DNA from: an uncultured Clostridia bacterium
GTDB lineage: Bacteria; Bacillota; Clostridia; Christensenellales; Borkfalkiaceae
Length of the DNA: 40,149 bases
Direction: 5' to 3'
Assembly: GCA_947588985.1 (NCBI GenBank)
Contig: CANQBG010000012.1
Location: forward strand, 1 to 40,149
The notes beneath the pieces were generated by a model. It was given only the letters and a program-made list of their open reading frames with translations. It was not told the DNA's origin and did no database searches. The stretch's first letter is position 1. Every line of letters starts with the position of its first letter. Positions 1 through 7,860 of this stretch are shown here, one piece after another. The position numbers and the translations under genes are program-made.

Positions 1-144
1 AACGGGTCATCCTGCCCGCCCCCCTCATCCCGGAAGCCCTGCCCCCGCGGGAGGGGGGAGGGTGGCGCGGCGTAGCCGTGACGGATGGGGGGGCATGCTC
101 CGAACTGGGTCGTGCCATCGTACGTTTCTTACCCTTGATGGCGG

Positions 145-165
145 ACATGGGTGTGGGCGAATTGC
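145..165 (+). repeat. Degenerate copy of the dispersed GACATGG word
   Basis: GACATGGGTGTGGGCGAATT sits at the same place in the left repeat unit as the intact word at 442 in the right unit. It differs from the consensus in the GTATG part. Confidence 0.5.
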
Positions 166-441
166 TCTGAGGCACGGCATAGCCAAGTCGCCCCCACTCC
201 TCATACCGACCCCTCGCACCGCGAGGGGGAGCGTATCTTGAAGGATTCGACGGAGCCAAGATTCACTCCCTCGCCTACGGCTCGCTCGGAATGAGGGGGA
301 ACGGGTCATCCTGCCTGCCCCCCTCATACCGGAAGCCCTACCCCCGCGGGGGGGGGAGGGTGGCGCGGCGTAGCCGTGACGGATGGGGGGGCATGCTCCG
401 AACCGGGTCGTGCCATCGTACGTTTCTTACCCTTGATAGCG

Positions 442-461
442 GACATGGTATGGGCGTTTTT
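442..461 (+). repeat. Dispersed word GACATGGTATG
   Basis: Exact 11-mer at 442-452 followed by GGCGTTTTT. One of six exact copies in this window. It lies downstream of ppdK at the end of a longer duplicated unit. Confidence 0.85.
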
Positions 462-489
462 GCTTTGAGGTTTACACAAGCATAGAAAT

Positions 490-516
490 ACAGCGCTCAC
501 ATGGAGCGCTGTTTTC
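490..516. terminator. Bidirectional-looking terminator beyond ppdK
   Basis: A perfect 9-bp stem, ACAGCGCTC (490-498) with GAGCGCTGT (504-512) around a 5-nt loop, with TTTT on the + side and TATTT on the - side. It is the first good hairpin after the ppdK stop on the minus strand. The short T-run makes its efficiency uncertain. Confidence 0.6.
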
Positions 517-528
517 AATGGATTACTT

Positions 529-591
529 TGCCGCAAACTTACTTGCGGGGATTCTTGATGTTCGCCTGTGCGGCCGCAAGGCGAAAGCGAT
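529..591 (-). pseudogene. Relic of a second ppdK 3' end
   Basis: Read on the minus strand, this stretch encodes the last 14 residues of PpdK, RLAAAQANIKNPRK plus a TAA stop, and then the same 12 bases after the stop. The intact gene ends about 130 bp upstream in reading direction. The six differences within the 14 codons are all third-position synonymous changes (for example AAT/AAC, ATT/ATC, AAA/AAG). Further upstream the similarity stops. It looks like the tail of a diverged ppdK copy left after recombination or deletion. Confidence 0.7.
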
Positions 592-666
592 GTCCGCCCT
601 CATAAAACAGTTCGGACTTCGTTCAGCCCCGTCGTTCGGGCGTTCCGCTCGCCTTGCGCCGCAAAC

Positions 667-3312
667 TTACTTGCGGGGGTTTTTAATATTCGCCTGTGCG
701 GCAGCGAGGCGAGCGATCGGGACGCGGTAAGGCGAGCAGGAGACGTAGGTGAGGCCGATGTTGTGGCAGAACTCGATGGACGAAGGATCGCCGCCGTGTT
801 CGCCGCAGATGCCGAGGTGGAGCTTCTTGTTGGCCTTCTTGCCCTTCTTGGTAGCCATCTCCATGAGCTGGCCGACGCCCGTCGTATCGAGGCGTGCAAA
901 CGGGTCGCTCTCGTAGATCTTGTTCGCATAATATGCGGGAAGGAACTTGCCGGCGTCGTCGCGGGAGAAGCCGAAGGTCATCTGCGTGAGGTCGTTGGTG
1001 CCGAAGCAGAAGAAGTCCGCTTCCTTCGCGATCTGGTCTGCGGTGAGGGCCGCGCGCGGGATCTCGATCATGGTACCCACTTCGTACTTGATCTTCTTGT
1101 GCTTGCTCTTGATGACCTCTTCGGCCGTCTTGACGACGATATCCTTGACGAACTTATATTCCTTGACTTCGCCGGTGAGCGGGATCATGATCTCGGGCAC
1201 GACCTTCCAATCCTTGTGCCGCTTGGCGACGGCGATGGCGGCCTTCATGACGGCCTTCGTCTGCATGACGGCGATTTCGGGATAGGTGACGCAGAGACGG
1301 CAGCCTCTGTGGCCCATCATCGGGTTGAACTCGTGGAGATCGGAGATGATCTGCTTGATCTGCGCGACGGTCTTTTTCTGTGCCTTGGCGAGGGCGGCGA
1401 TGTCCTCCTCCTCGGTGGGGACGAACTCGTGGAGCGGGGGATCGAGGAAGCGGATGGTGACGGGCTGGCCGCCGAGCGCCTCGAAGAGACCCTCGAAGTC
1501 TGCCTGCTGCATGGGCTCGATCTTGGAGAGGGCCTTCACGCGCTCCTCCACGGTGTCGGCGCAGATCATCTGACGGAAGGCGCCGATCCTTGCGGGATCG
1601 AAGAACATGTGCTCGGTACGGCAGAGGCCGATGCCCTGCGCGCCGAACGACGCGGCCTGCTTGGCGTCTTTGGGGGTATCCGCGTTGGTGCGAACGCCGA
1701 GCGCCTTGTATTTATCCGCGAGCTCCATGATGCGGCCGAAGTAGCCGGAGTTGGGGTCTGCGGGGACGGTGGGGATGAGGACATTGTAGATGGTGCCGGT
1801 GGAGCCGTCGAGGGAGAGGACGTCGCCTTCCTTGTAGAGCTTGCCGCCGAGGGTGAACTGCTTGTTCTCCTCGTCCATCTTGATGTCGCCGCAGCCGGAG
1901 ACGCAGCAGGTGCCCATGCCGCGGGCAACGACGGCCGCGTGGGAGGTCTGTCCGCCGCGGACGGTGAGGATGCCCTGCGCATACTTCATGCCCTCGATGT
2001 CCTCGGGAGAGGTCTCGAGGCGGACGAGGACGACTTTCTTGCCCGCTTTGCCTTCCTTCACGGCGTCCTCCGCGGTGAACACGATGGTCCCTGCGGCCGC
2101 GCCGGGGGAAGCGGCGATGCCCTTGCCGACGACGTTGTTCTTATCGGCCTGCTTGAGGGCGTTGGGATCGAACTGCGGGTGAAGGAGCATGTCGAGCGAC
2201 TTGGCGTCGATCTGCATGAGCGCTTCCTGCTCGGTGATCATGCCCTCGTCGATGAGGTCGCACGCGATCTTGATGGCGGCGGCGGCGGTGCGTTTGCCGT
2301 TACGGGTCTGGAGCATGTAGAGCTTCTCGTTCTCCACGGTGAACTCCATATCCTGCATGTCGTGATAGTGGTTCTCGAGGATGGTGCAGACCTCCTGGAA
2401 CTGCTTGTAGACGGCGGGGAACACCTCGGCCATCTTGGAGATGGGCATGGGGGTGCGCACGCCCGCGACGACGTCCTCGCCCTGTGCGTTGGTGAGGAAC
2501 TCGCCCATGAGCCCCTTCTCGCCGGTGGCGGGGTTGCGGGTGAAGGCGACGCCCGTGCCGCAGTTGTCGCCCATGTTGCCGAAGGCCATCATCTGCACGT
2601 TGACCGCGGTGCCCCAGCTATAGGGGATATCATGGTCCATGCGGTAGACGTTGGCGCGGGGGTTGTCCCACGAACGGAACACGGCCTTGATGGCCTCGAA
2701 GAGCTGTTCCTTGGGATCGGAGGGGAAGTCCTTGCCGAGCTGGTTCTTATATTCGGCCTTGAATTGGTTGGCGAGCGTCTTGAGATCGTCGGCAGTGAGT
2801 TCGACGTCCTGCTTCACGCCCTTCTTCTCCTTCATCTCGTCGATGAGCTTTTCGAAATATTTCTTGCCGACTTCCATGACGACGTCGGAGAACATCTGAA
2901 TGAAACGGCGATAGCAGTCCCACGCCCAACGGGGGTTATTGGACTTCTTCGCGATGACCTCGACGACCTCTTCGTTGAGCCCGAGGTTGAGGATGGTATC
3001 CATCATGCCGGGCATGGAAGCTCTTGCGCCCGAGCGGACGGAGACGAGGAGGGGATTTTCCTTATCCCCGAACTTCTTGCCGGTGATCTTTTCCATCTTA
3101 TCGACGTATTCCATGATCTCGGCCTGAATCTCGGGGTTGATCTGCCTGCCATCCTCATAGTATTGGGTGCAAGCCTCCGTGGAGATCGTGAAGCCCTGCG
3201 GAACGGGGAGACCGATGTTGGTCATCTCCGCAAGGTTCGCGCCCTTGCCGCCGAGGAGCTCGCGCATGTTCGCGTTGCCTTCCGTGAAAAGGTAACAGTA
3301 CTTTTTTGCCAT
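667..3312 (-). CDS. ppdK: Pyruvate, phosphate dikinase
   Basis: Cytosolic PPDK, which interconverts pyruvate, ATP and phosphate with PEP, AMP and pyrophosphate; in fermentative Clostridia it links glycolysis and gluconeogenesis at the PEP node. The 881-residue length is normal for the family. The N-terminal ATP-grasp domain (about 1-350) begins with GGKGANLAEM. The swivelling phosphohistidine domain carries GGQTSHAA with catalytic His458. The PEP/pyruvate TIM-barrel domain carries CRTEHMFF near 564 and ends with GICGEHGGDP containing acid/base Cys836. The ATG has a strong AGGAGG site 9 bp upstream. It is monocistronic, divergent from spoVT, with a candidate promoter at 3353-3381. The 3' end is duplicated downstream at 529-591. 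Confidence 0.98.
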   Translation of the reverse strand: MAKKYCYLFTEGNANMRELLGGKGANLAEMTNIGLPVPQGFTISTEACTQYYEDGRQINPEIQAEIMEYVDKMEKITGKKFGDKENPLLVSVRSGARASMPGMMDTILNLGLNEEVVEVIAKKSNNPRWAWDCYRRFIQMFSDVVMEVGKKYFEKLIDEMKEKKGVKQDVELTADDLKTLANQFKAEYKNQLGKDFPSDPKEQLFEAIKAVFRSWDNPRANVYRMDHDIPYSWGTAVNVQMMAFGNMGDNCGTGVAFTRNPATGEKGLMGEFLTNAQGEDVVAGVRTPMPISKMAEVFPAVYKQFQEVCTILENHYHDMQDMEFTVENEKLYMLQTRNGKRTAAAAIKIACDLIDEGMITEQEALMQIDAKSLDMLLHPQFDPNALKQADKNNVVGKGIAASPGAAAGTIVFTAEDAVKEGKAGKKVVLVRLETSPEDIEGMKYAQGILTVRGGQTSHAAVVARGMGTCCVSGCGDIKMDEENKQFTLGGKLYKEGDVLSLDGSTGTIYNVLIPTVPADPNSGYFGRIMELADKYKALGVRTNADTPKDAKQAASFGAQGIGLCRTEHMFFDPARIGAFRQMICADTVEERVKALSKIEPMQQADFEGLFEALGGQPVTIRFLDPPLHEFVPTEEEDIAALAKAQKKTVAQIKQIISDLHEFNPMMGHRGCRLCVTYPEIAVMQTKAVMKAAIAVAKRHKDWKVVPEIMIPLTGEVKEYKFVKDIVVKTAEEVIKSKHKKIKYEVGTMIEIPRAALTADQIAKEADFFCFGTNDLTQMTFGFSRDDAGKFLPAYYANKIYESDPFARLDTTGVGQLMEMATKKGKKANKKLHLGICGEHGGDPSSIEFCHNIGLTYVSCSPYRVPIARLAAAQANIKNPRK

Positions 3313-3352
3313 TTTCTATTCCTCCTATTGAAATCTGCTTTGACCAACTGCT

Positions 3353-3381
3353 ATTGTACAACAATTTCACGGAAAAAACAA
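3353..3381 (-). promoter_or_regulatory. Candidate sigma-A promoter of ppdK
   Basis: On the minus strand, TTGTTT (3381-3376), a 17-bp spacer and TACAAT (3358-3353), about 40 bp before the ppdK ATG. The -10 is good and the -35 is weak. Confidence 0.45.
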
Positions 3382-3469
3382 GCCTTTCAAGGCAGTTTTT
3401 TGCAATTTGGGGAAGAATTTTCCTCTCGCGGGGGGTGCGGGCGGCAATTTCCCCTCCAAAGGCCGCGGC

Positions 3470-3499
3470 GGAATAAGAACGGAAAAGCTTCGCATAATG
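3470..3499 (+). promoter_or_regulatory. Candidate sigma-G-type promoter of spoVT
   Basis: GGAATA (3470-3475), a 17-bp spacer and CATAATG (3493-3499) resemble the forespore sigma-G consensus (TGAATA, 17-18 bp, CATACTA). B. subtilis spoVT is sigma-G dependent, so the fit agrees with known biology. The predicted transcript leader would be only about 14 nt, just enough for the CGGAGG site. Confidence 0.45.
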
Positions 3500-3519
3500 A
3501 AGTTATACGGAGGTTTTTT

Positions 3520-4062
3520 ATGAAAGCAACGGGAATTGTGAGGCGGATCGACGAACTCGGAAGGGTCGTCATCCCCAAGGAGATCCGGCGGACGCTGCGC
3601 ATCCGCGAGGGGGATCCCCTCGAACTCTTCACCGACCGCGACGAGCTGATGCTCAAAAAGTATTCGCCCATCGCCTCGGTGGAGCGCTTTGCGGAGGGCA
3701 CCGTGAAATCCTTAAACGAACAGAGCGGGCTCATCTCCGTCATCACGGACGCCGACGTCGTGCTTGCGGCGGCGGGGCCGGGCAAGAAGGGGCTCGTGGG
3801 CAAGACGGTCTCGGAGAAGATGACGGAGATCATGCAGTCGCGGCGGAGCTATCTCGCGAGCAAGGCGGAGAGCGGGGAGGTCGTGCCCGTCACCACGGAG
3901 GAGGAAGCCTTCACGGCGGAGGTCATCGTCCCCATCGTGGCGGGGGGAGACTGCCTCGGCGCGGTGATCTTGCTCTCCAACGAGGAGGGGTTCATCCCCG
4001 AGGCGCATGCCGTGAAGCTCGCGCGGCTGACGGCGGACATCATCGCCAATCAATTTGAGTGA
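3520..4062 (+). CDS. spoVT: Stage V sporulation transcriptional regulator SpoVT
   Basis: DNA-binding regulator of late forespore genes in endospore formers, 180 residues, typical length. The N-terminal 50 residues are an AbrB/SpoVT swapped-hairpin DNA-binding domain: MKATGIVRRIDELGRVVIPK, then EIRRTLRIREGDPLELF. The rest is a GAF-like domain (about 56-178) with VVPVTTEEEAFTAEVIVPIV. The ATG at 3520 has CGGAGG 7 bp upstream; a longer in-frame reading upstream is only antisense to ppdK. It is the first gene of a spoVT-flippase-mazG-dus run, matching the B. subtilis order spoVT-yabM-yabN. Confidence 0.96.
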   Translation: MKATGIVRRIDELGRVVIPKEIRRTLRIREGDPLELFTDRDELMLKKYSPIASVERFAEGTVKSLNEQSGLISVITDADVVLAAAGPGKKGLVGKTVSEKMTEIMQSRRSYLASKAESGEVVPVTTEEEAFTAEVIVPIVAGGDCLGAVILLSNEEGFIPEAHAVKLARLTADIIANQFE

Positions 4063-4111
4063 TCGGCGCGCCCGTACCGCGCCCCATTCGCGCGGGCGAG
4101 CCCATGAGAAC

Positions 4112-5545
4112 ATGCGGACTTCGAAATATTTACGGGGTGCGGCCGTCCTCACCGCAGGCAGTCTCCTTGCCAAGGTGGTGGGGGCCTTCTACCGCATCCC
4201 TCTCACCAATCTCCTGGGCGGCTACGGCACCGGGCTCTACCAGATGGCCTATCCGCTCTTCTGCCTCTTCCTCACCCTCTCCTCCACGGGCGTGCCGGTG
4301 GCGCTTTCCCGCGTCATCGCCCGCGAGACGGCGCGCGGCGAGGAGGACGGGGCGACGGCCAAGGTGGCGCTCCGCCTCTTTGCCCTTCTCGGGGCGGCGG
4401 GGACGGCGATGATGCTGCTCCTTGCCCCCGCGATGAGCGCACTGCAGGGGGAACGCAACCTGCTTGCGTGCTACGCAATGCTCGCGCCCGCCGTCTTTTT
4501 CGTCGCCCTGCTCTCCGTCTTTCGCGGCTACTTTCAGGGACGCGGGGAGATGGCGCCCACGGCCGTCTCCGAGCTCGTCGAGCAGCTCGTCAAGGCGGGG
4601 TGCGGACTGCTGTTTGCCTATCGGTATGCTTCCGACCCCGCGCGGGCGGCGGCCCTCACCCTTCTTGCCGTGGCGATCTCCGAAGTCGTCGCCTGTGCGG
4701 TGATGGCGTTACGCTTCAAAGGGGCTACCCATGTCCGAAGGAGGAGGCTTAAAAAGCCCGCGGCGCGCGATCTTTGGGAGGCCGTTTTGCCGGTCATGGC
4801 GGCGGCCTGCATTTTGCCCCTTTCGCACACGGCGGACTCCGTGCTCCTCGTGCGGCTGCTGCGGGGAACGCAGTCGGCCGTCGCCCAATACGGCCTCTTT
4901 GCGGGCGCGGCGACGTCCCTCGTTTCTCTCGCCTCCACGGCCTGCTACGGGCTCGGCGCAGGGGCCGTACCCGCCGTCTCGGAGGCCTGCGCGCGCGGCG
5001 AGGAGGGGGAGGCGAAAAAACGCGCCGCCGAGGCCCTCCTCTTCACCCTGCTTCTGTCGCTCCCCTGCGCGCTTGTGCTCCTGTTTTTCGCGCGGCCCAT
5101 CGTGGAGCTGCTCTTCCCTGCGCTCGAAAGGGGAGACGCCATGCTGCTTTGCCGCCTCGTGCGCGTCTCTTCCGTCTCGGCGGCGTTGCTCGCCGCCACG
5201 GACACGCTCGCGGCCTGTCTCGCGGGCATGGGTAGGGCCAAATACGCCGCCCGCTCCATGCTCGTCGCCGTCTCGGTGAAGTTTTTCCTCGAAGTTTTGC
5301 TCGTGGGGGACCCGCGTTTGGGCATTCTCGGCGCGGCAATTGCTTCCGACGCCTGTTATTTGATTGCTTTTTTGTTGGATTTGCGGTATACTGTAAAAAA
5401 GCACAAGGAAGGAAAAATCTATGATCACAGTCGTCGGTATGGGGACGCGGCAAGGAGAACTGACGTGCGCGGGCAAACGCGCGCTCACGGAGGCGGACGA
5501 GGTGCTCGTGCGCACGGCGGCTCCCGCCTTGATAGCCACGCTTAA
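4112..5545 (+). CDS. SpoVB/YabM-type polysaccharide flippase (MATE-like, MVF family)
   Basis: Multi-spanning membrane protein of the SpoVB/MurJ-like exporter superfamily, thought to flip lipid-linked cell-wall or spore-cortex precursors. The start of the protein, KYLRGAAVLTAGSLLAKVVG, followed by FYRIPLTNLLG, is the family signature, and about 12-14 hydrophobic segments follow. ATG 4112 is chosen because residues before it look unlike the family; the ribosome site is weak, and TTG 4055 (overlapping the spoVT stop) is the alternative. The frame runs 125 bp into mazG, giving an unlikely basic tail. A slippery A AAA AAG at 5395-5401 would shift the frame to a TGA at 5422 that overlaps the mazG ATG. 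The 3' end is therefore uncertain. Confidence 0.9.
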   Translation: MRTSKYLRGAAVLTAGSLLAKVVGAFYRIPLTNLLGGYGTGLYQMAYPLFCLFLTLSSTGVPVALSRVIARETARGEEDGATAKVALRLFALLGAAGTAMMLLLAPAMSALQGERNLLACYAMLAPAVFFVALLSVFRGYFQGRGEMAPTAVSELVEQLVKAGCGLLFAYRYASDPARAAALTLLAVAISEVVACAVMALRFKGATHVRRRRLKKPAARDLWEAVLPVMAAACILPLSHTADSVLLVRLLRGTQSAVAQYGLFAGAATSLVSLASTACYGLGAGAVPAVSEACARGEEGEAKKRAAEALLFTLLLSLPCALVLLFFARPIVELLFPALERGDAMLLCRLVRVSSVSAALLAATDTLAACLAGMGRAKYAARSMLVAVSVKFFLEVLLVGDPRLGILGAAIASDACYLIAFLLDLRYTVKKHKEGKIYDHSRRYGDAARRTDVRGQTRAHGGGRGARAHGGSRLDSHA

Positions 5546-6815
5546 GGAGGAGGGCGTCGCCTACACCTCCCTCGACGGGCTCTATGAATCGAGCCGCAAT
5601 TACGATACGCTCACCAAGAAGATCGTTTCCGAAGTCAAGCGGCGGGGGAAGGGCGCCAAGGTCTGCTACTGTGTGGACGGCGCGGCCTCGGAGGACGCGG
5701 CGGCCCGCATCCTCCTTGCGCAGGGGGCGCGCGCCGTAGCGGGGGTGAGCAAGGCCTCCGCGCTCGCGGAGCTGTGCGGGCTTCCCGCCTATACGGCCGT
5801 CTCGGCCTTCGAGATCGCGGAAAAAAAGCTGTCCTTCCCGCTCGTTGTCTACGACGTGACGGCAGACAGCCTTTCCGATCTCAAACTGCTGCTTTCGGAG
5901 CGCGTGGGAGACGAGGCGGAGGTCGCCGTCATCACGAACGGGACCAAATCGGTGCACCCCATGTACGAGATCGACCGCTGCAAAACGATGGAAGGGCTCT
6001 GCGGGATCGTGGTGTACGACGCGCCGCTCCTCCAAAAAAAGCGGTTTGATTTCGAGGATTTTCTCGCCATTCTGCGCCGCCTTCGCGCCCCCGACGGCTG
6101 CCCGTGGGACAGGGTGCAGACGCACGAGAGCATCCGCATCAACGCCATCGAGGAGGCCTATGAACTCGTGGACGCCATCGACCGCGACGACCCCGAAAAG
6201 ATGTGCGAGGAGGCGGGCGACGTCTTGATGCAGGCCGCCTTCCACGCCCTCATCGAGGAGGAGCGCGGCGGCTTCACGGTGGGGGACATGCTCACGGGCG
6301 TCTCCCAAAAGCTCATCACGCGGCACACCCACGTCTTTGGGGCGGACAAGGCCGCGAGCGCCGAGGGCGCGCTCGCCGTGTGGGACAAAAATAAGATGAC
6401 GGAGAAGCACCAAAAGACCTTTTCCGACGCCGTCAACGACGTGCCCGCCTGTTTCCCCGCCCTGCTTCGCGCCCAGAAGATCGCAAAGCGCGTGGAGAAG
6501 GGGGGCTGGGACAAAGCCACTTTCGAAAATTTCGAGAAGAAATTCCGCGAGGAATACATAGAACTGCGCGCGGCTTACGCGGAGGGCGACGAAAGGCACA
6601 TCGCGGAGGAACTCGGAGACGTGCTCTTCTGCGCCGTCGAGCTCGGCCGCGCCGTGGGGGCGGAGTGCGAACAGGCCCTCCTCGACACGGTGAAGAAGAT
6701 GCAGGCGCGCTACACCGCCTATGAGGCGCTCGTCCTTGCCGACGGGAAGGATGTTTCAGCGCTCTCCGAGGAAGAAAAACGCGCCTACTACGAGAGGGCA
6801 AAACATGGGGAGTAA
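5421..6815 (+). CDS. mazG: MazG/YabN: tetrapyrrole-methylase-like domain fused to nucleoside triphosphate pyrophosphohydrolase
   Basis: 464-residue two-domain protein of the B. subtilis YabN type. Residues 1-205 resemble a SAM-dependent tetrapyrrole (TP) methylase, starting MITVVGMGTRQGELT. Residues from about 212 are the MazG domain, with RAPDGCPWDRVQTHESI, EEAYELVDAI and EEAGDVLMQ as the metal- and NTP-binding helices. A second half-domain repeat has EEYIELRAA and EELGDVLF. MazG hydrolyses NTPs or dNTPs to monophosphates and is a house-cleaning enzyme. The ATG has AAGGAAGG upstream; the TGA of a shifted upstream flippase frame would overlap it as ATGA. Its stop overlaps dus by 11 bp, indicating coupled translation. 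Confidence 0.95.
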   Translation: MITVVGMGTRQGELTCAGKRALTEADEVLVRTAAPALIATLKEEGVAYTSLDGLYESSRNYDTLTKKIVSEVKRRGKGAKVCYCVDGAASEDAAARILLAQGARAVAGVSKASALAELCGLPAYTAVSAFEIAEKKLSFPLVVYDVTADSLSDLKLLLSERVGDEAEVAVITNGTKSVHPMYEIDRCKTMEGLCGIVVYDAPLLQKKRFDFEDFLAILRRLRAPDGCPWDRVQTHESIRINAIEEAYELVDAIDRDDPEKMCEEAGDVLMQAAFHALIEEERGGFTVGDMLTGVSQKLITRHTHVFGADKAASAEGALAVWDKNKMTEKHQKTFSDAVNDVPACFPALLRAQKIAKRVEKGGWDKATFENFEKKFREEYIELRAAYAEGDERHIAEELGDVLFCAVELGRAVGAECEQALLDTVKKMQARYTAYEALVLADGKDVSALSEEEKRAYYERAKHGE

Positions 6816-7779
6816 CCTGCTTTCCGAACTGTCCGTCGCGGGCATGGTATGCCAAAACAACGTCTTTCTCGCCCCGATGGCGGGATATACCGACCTCCCT
6901 TTCCGCACGATGTGCGAATCGCTCGGGGCGGGGCTCACGTTCACCGAGATGGTCAGCGCGAAGGGGCTCCACTACGGAAACGAGGAGACGGCAAAGTTGC
7001 TCCTTCCCCGCGCCGCGCTCCTTCCCGGGGAGACGCGCCCGCAGGCCGCCCAGATCTTCGGGAGCGACCCCGATCTCATGCGCGAGGCGTGCGAAAGCGA
7101 GAAACTTGCCCCCTTCGACCTCATCGATATCAACATGGGCTGCCCCATGCCCAAGATCGTGCGAAACGGCGACGGGAGCGCGCTCATGGAGAACATGCCG
7201 CTTGCGGAGAAAGTCATCTCGGCGTGTGTGAAGAGCGGAAAGCGCGTCTCGGTGAAGTTCCGCACGGGCATAGACGGGGCGCATAAAAAGACGGCGGAGT
7301 TTGCGAAACTGTGCGAGGGGGCGGGCGCCGCGATGATCACGGTGCACGGCCGGACGCGGGATAAGATCTACGCCGGCCCCTGCGACTACGAGGAGATCGC
7401 CGCGGCGAAGCGTGCGGTGGGCATCCCCGTCGTGGGAAACGGCGGCGTGTGGAACGCCGCGGACTTCCGCAAAATGCGCGAACGGACGGGAGTGGACGCG
7501 GTCATGGTAGCCCGTGCCGCGCTCTACGACCCGTGCGTGTTCGCTGAGATCGCGGGGCGCGAACGCCCTCCGCTCCTCCCGCTGTTCCTTCGGAGATTGG
7601 AGGAGACCAAGGCGCTCTACGGCGAGCGGTTCGCCCTCGTCTCCATGCGGAAGGCCGCCGCATTCTATGTGAAGGGACTCCCCGGCGCGGCGGCATATAA
7701 GCGGCAATTCTTTGCGGCGGAGACGACGGAGGAAGTGGCTTCCCTCGCCGCGCGCTGCTTCCCCCCCAAAGAAGCCTGA
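6805..7779 (+). CDS. dus: tRNA-dihydrouridine synthase (DusB-like)
   Basis: FMN-dependent TIM-barrel enzyme that reduces uridines in the tRNA D-loop, 324 residues. Family motifs are FLAPMAGYTDLPFR near the N terminus, NMGCPMPKI with catalytic Cys113, KFRTGID, ITVHGRTRDKIYAG and GNGGVWN for FMN and tRNA binding. ATG 6805 overlaps the last codons of mazG and has GAGAGGG upstream. Codons 13-15 include GCATGGTATG, a near match to the dispersed word found across the window. It is followed by a strong terminator and closes the operon. Confidence 0.95.
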   Translation: MGSNLLSELSVAGMVCQNNVFLAPMAGYTDLPFRTMCESLGAGLTFTEMVSAKGLHYGNEETAKLLLPRAALLPGETRPQAAQIFGSDPDLMREACESEKLAPFDLIDINMGCPMPKIVRNGDGSALMENMPLAEKVISACVKSGKRVSVKFRTGIDGAHKKTAEFAKLCEGAGAAMITVHGRTRDKIYAGPCDYEEIAAAKRAVGIPVVGNGGVWNAADFRKMRERTGVDAVMVARAALYDPCVFAEIAGRERPPLLPLFLRRLEETKALYGERFALVSMRKAAAFYVKGLPGAAAYKRQFFAAETTEEVASLAARCFPPKEA

Positions 7780-7817
7780 AACTTTTCCTATTCGTTTTAC
7801 GCGAAAATTACGCGAAA

Positions 7818-7853
7818 AGGCCGCCCGACGATTGGTCGGGCGGCCTGTTTTTC
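7818..7853. terminator. Strong intrinsic terminator between convergent genes
   Basis: A perfect 12-bp GC-rich stem, AGGCCGCCCGAC (7818-7829) with GTCGGGCGGCCT (7835-7846), then GTTTTT on the + side and a T-run on the - side. It ends the dus operon and can also end the acyltransferase operon. Confidence 0.93.
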
Positions 7854-7860
7854 CAAAATT

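Larger units (their letters stand above)
1..465. repeat. Direct repeat of about 160 bp, two copies
   Basis: The stretch from 1 to about 165 is repeated almost base for base from 300 to about 463. Both copies run from AACGGGTCATCCTGCC through a GC-rich stretch with CCCCCGCGGG and end in a copy of the dispersed GACATGG word. Between them (166-299) lie fragments of another hairpin family containing CCTCATACCGACCCC at about 199. No coding potential is visible. The left copy may extend beyond the window edge. Confidence 0.8.

Noticed and set aside
568..3519. Very long open frame on + opposite ppdK, continuing in frame into spoVT
   Set aside because: It is the antisense of ppdK codons in GC-rich DNA. 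PpdK motifs are complete on the minus strand, and the ribosome site defines the spoVT start at 3520.
5218..5237. GGGCATGGGTA in the flippase gene, and similar at 30443 and 39518, as further copies of the dispersed word
   Set aside because: They match only GACATGG or GCATGG and lack both the GTATG part and the right flank. These are common codon combinations.
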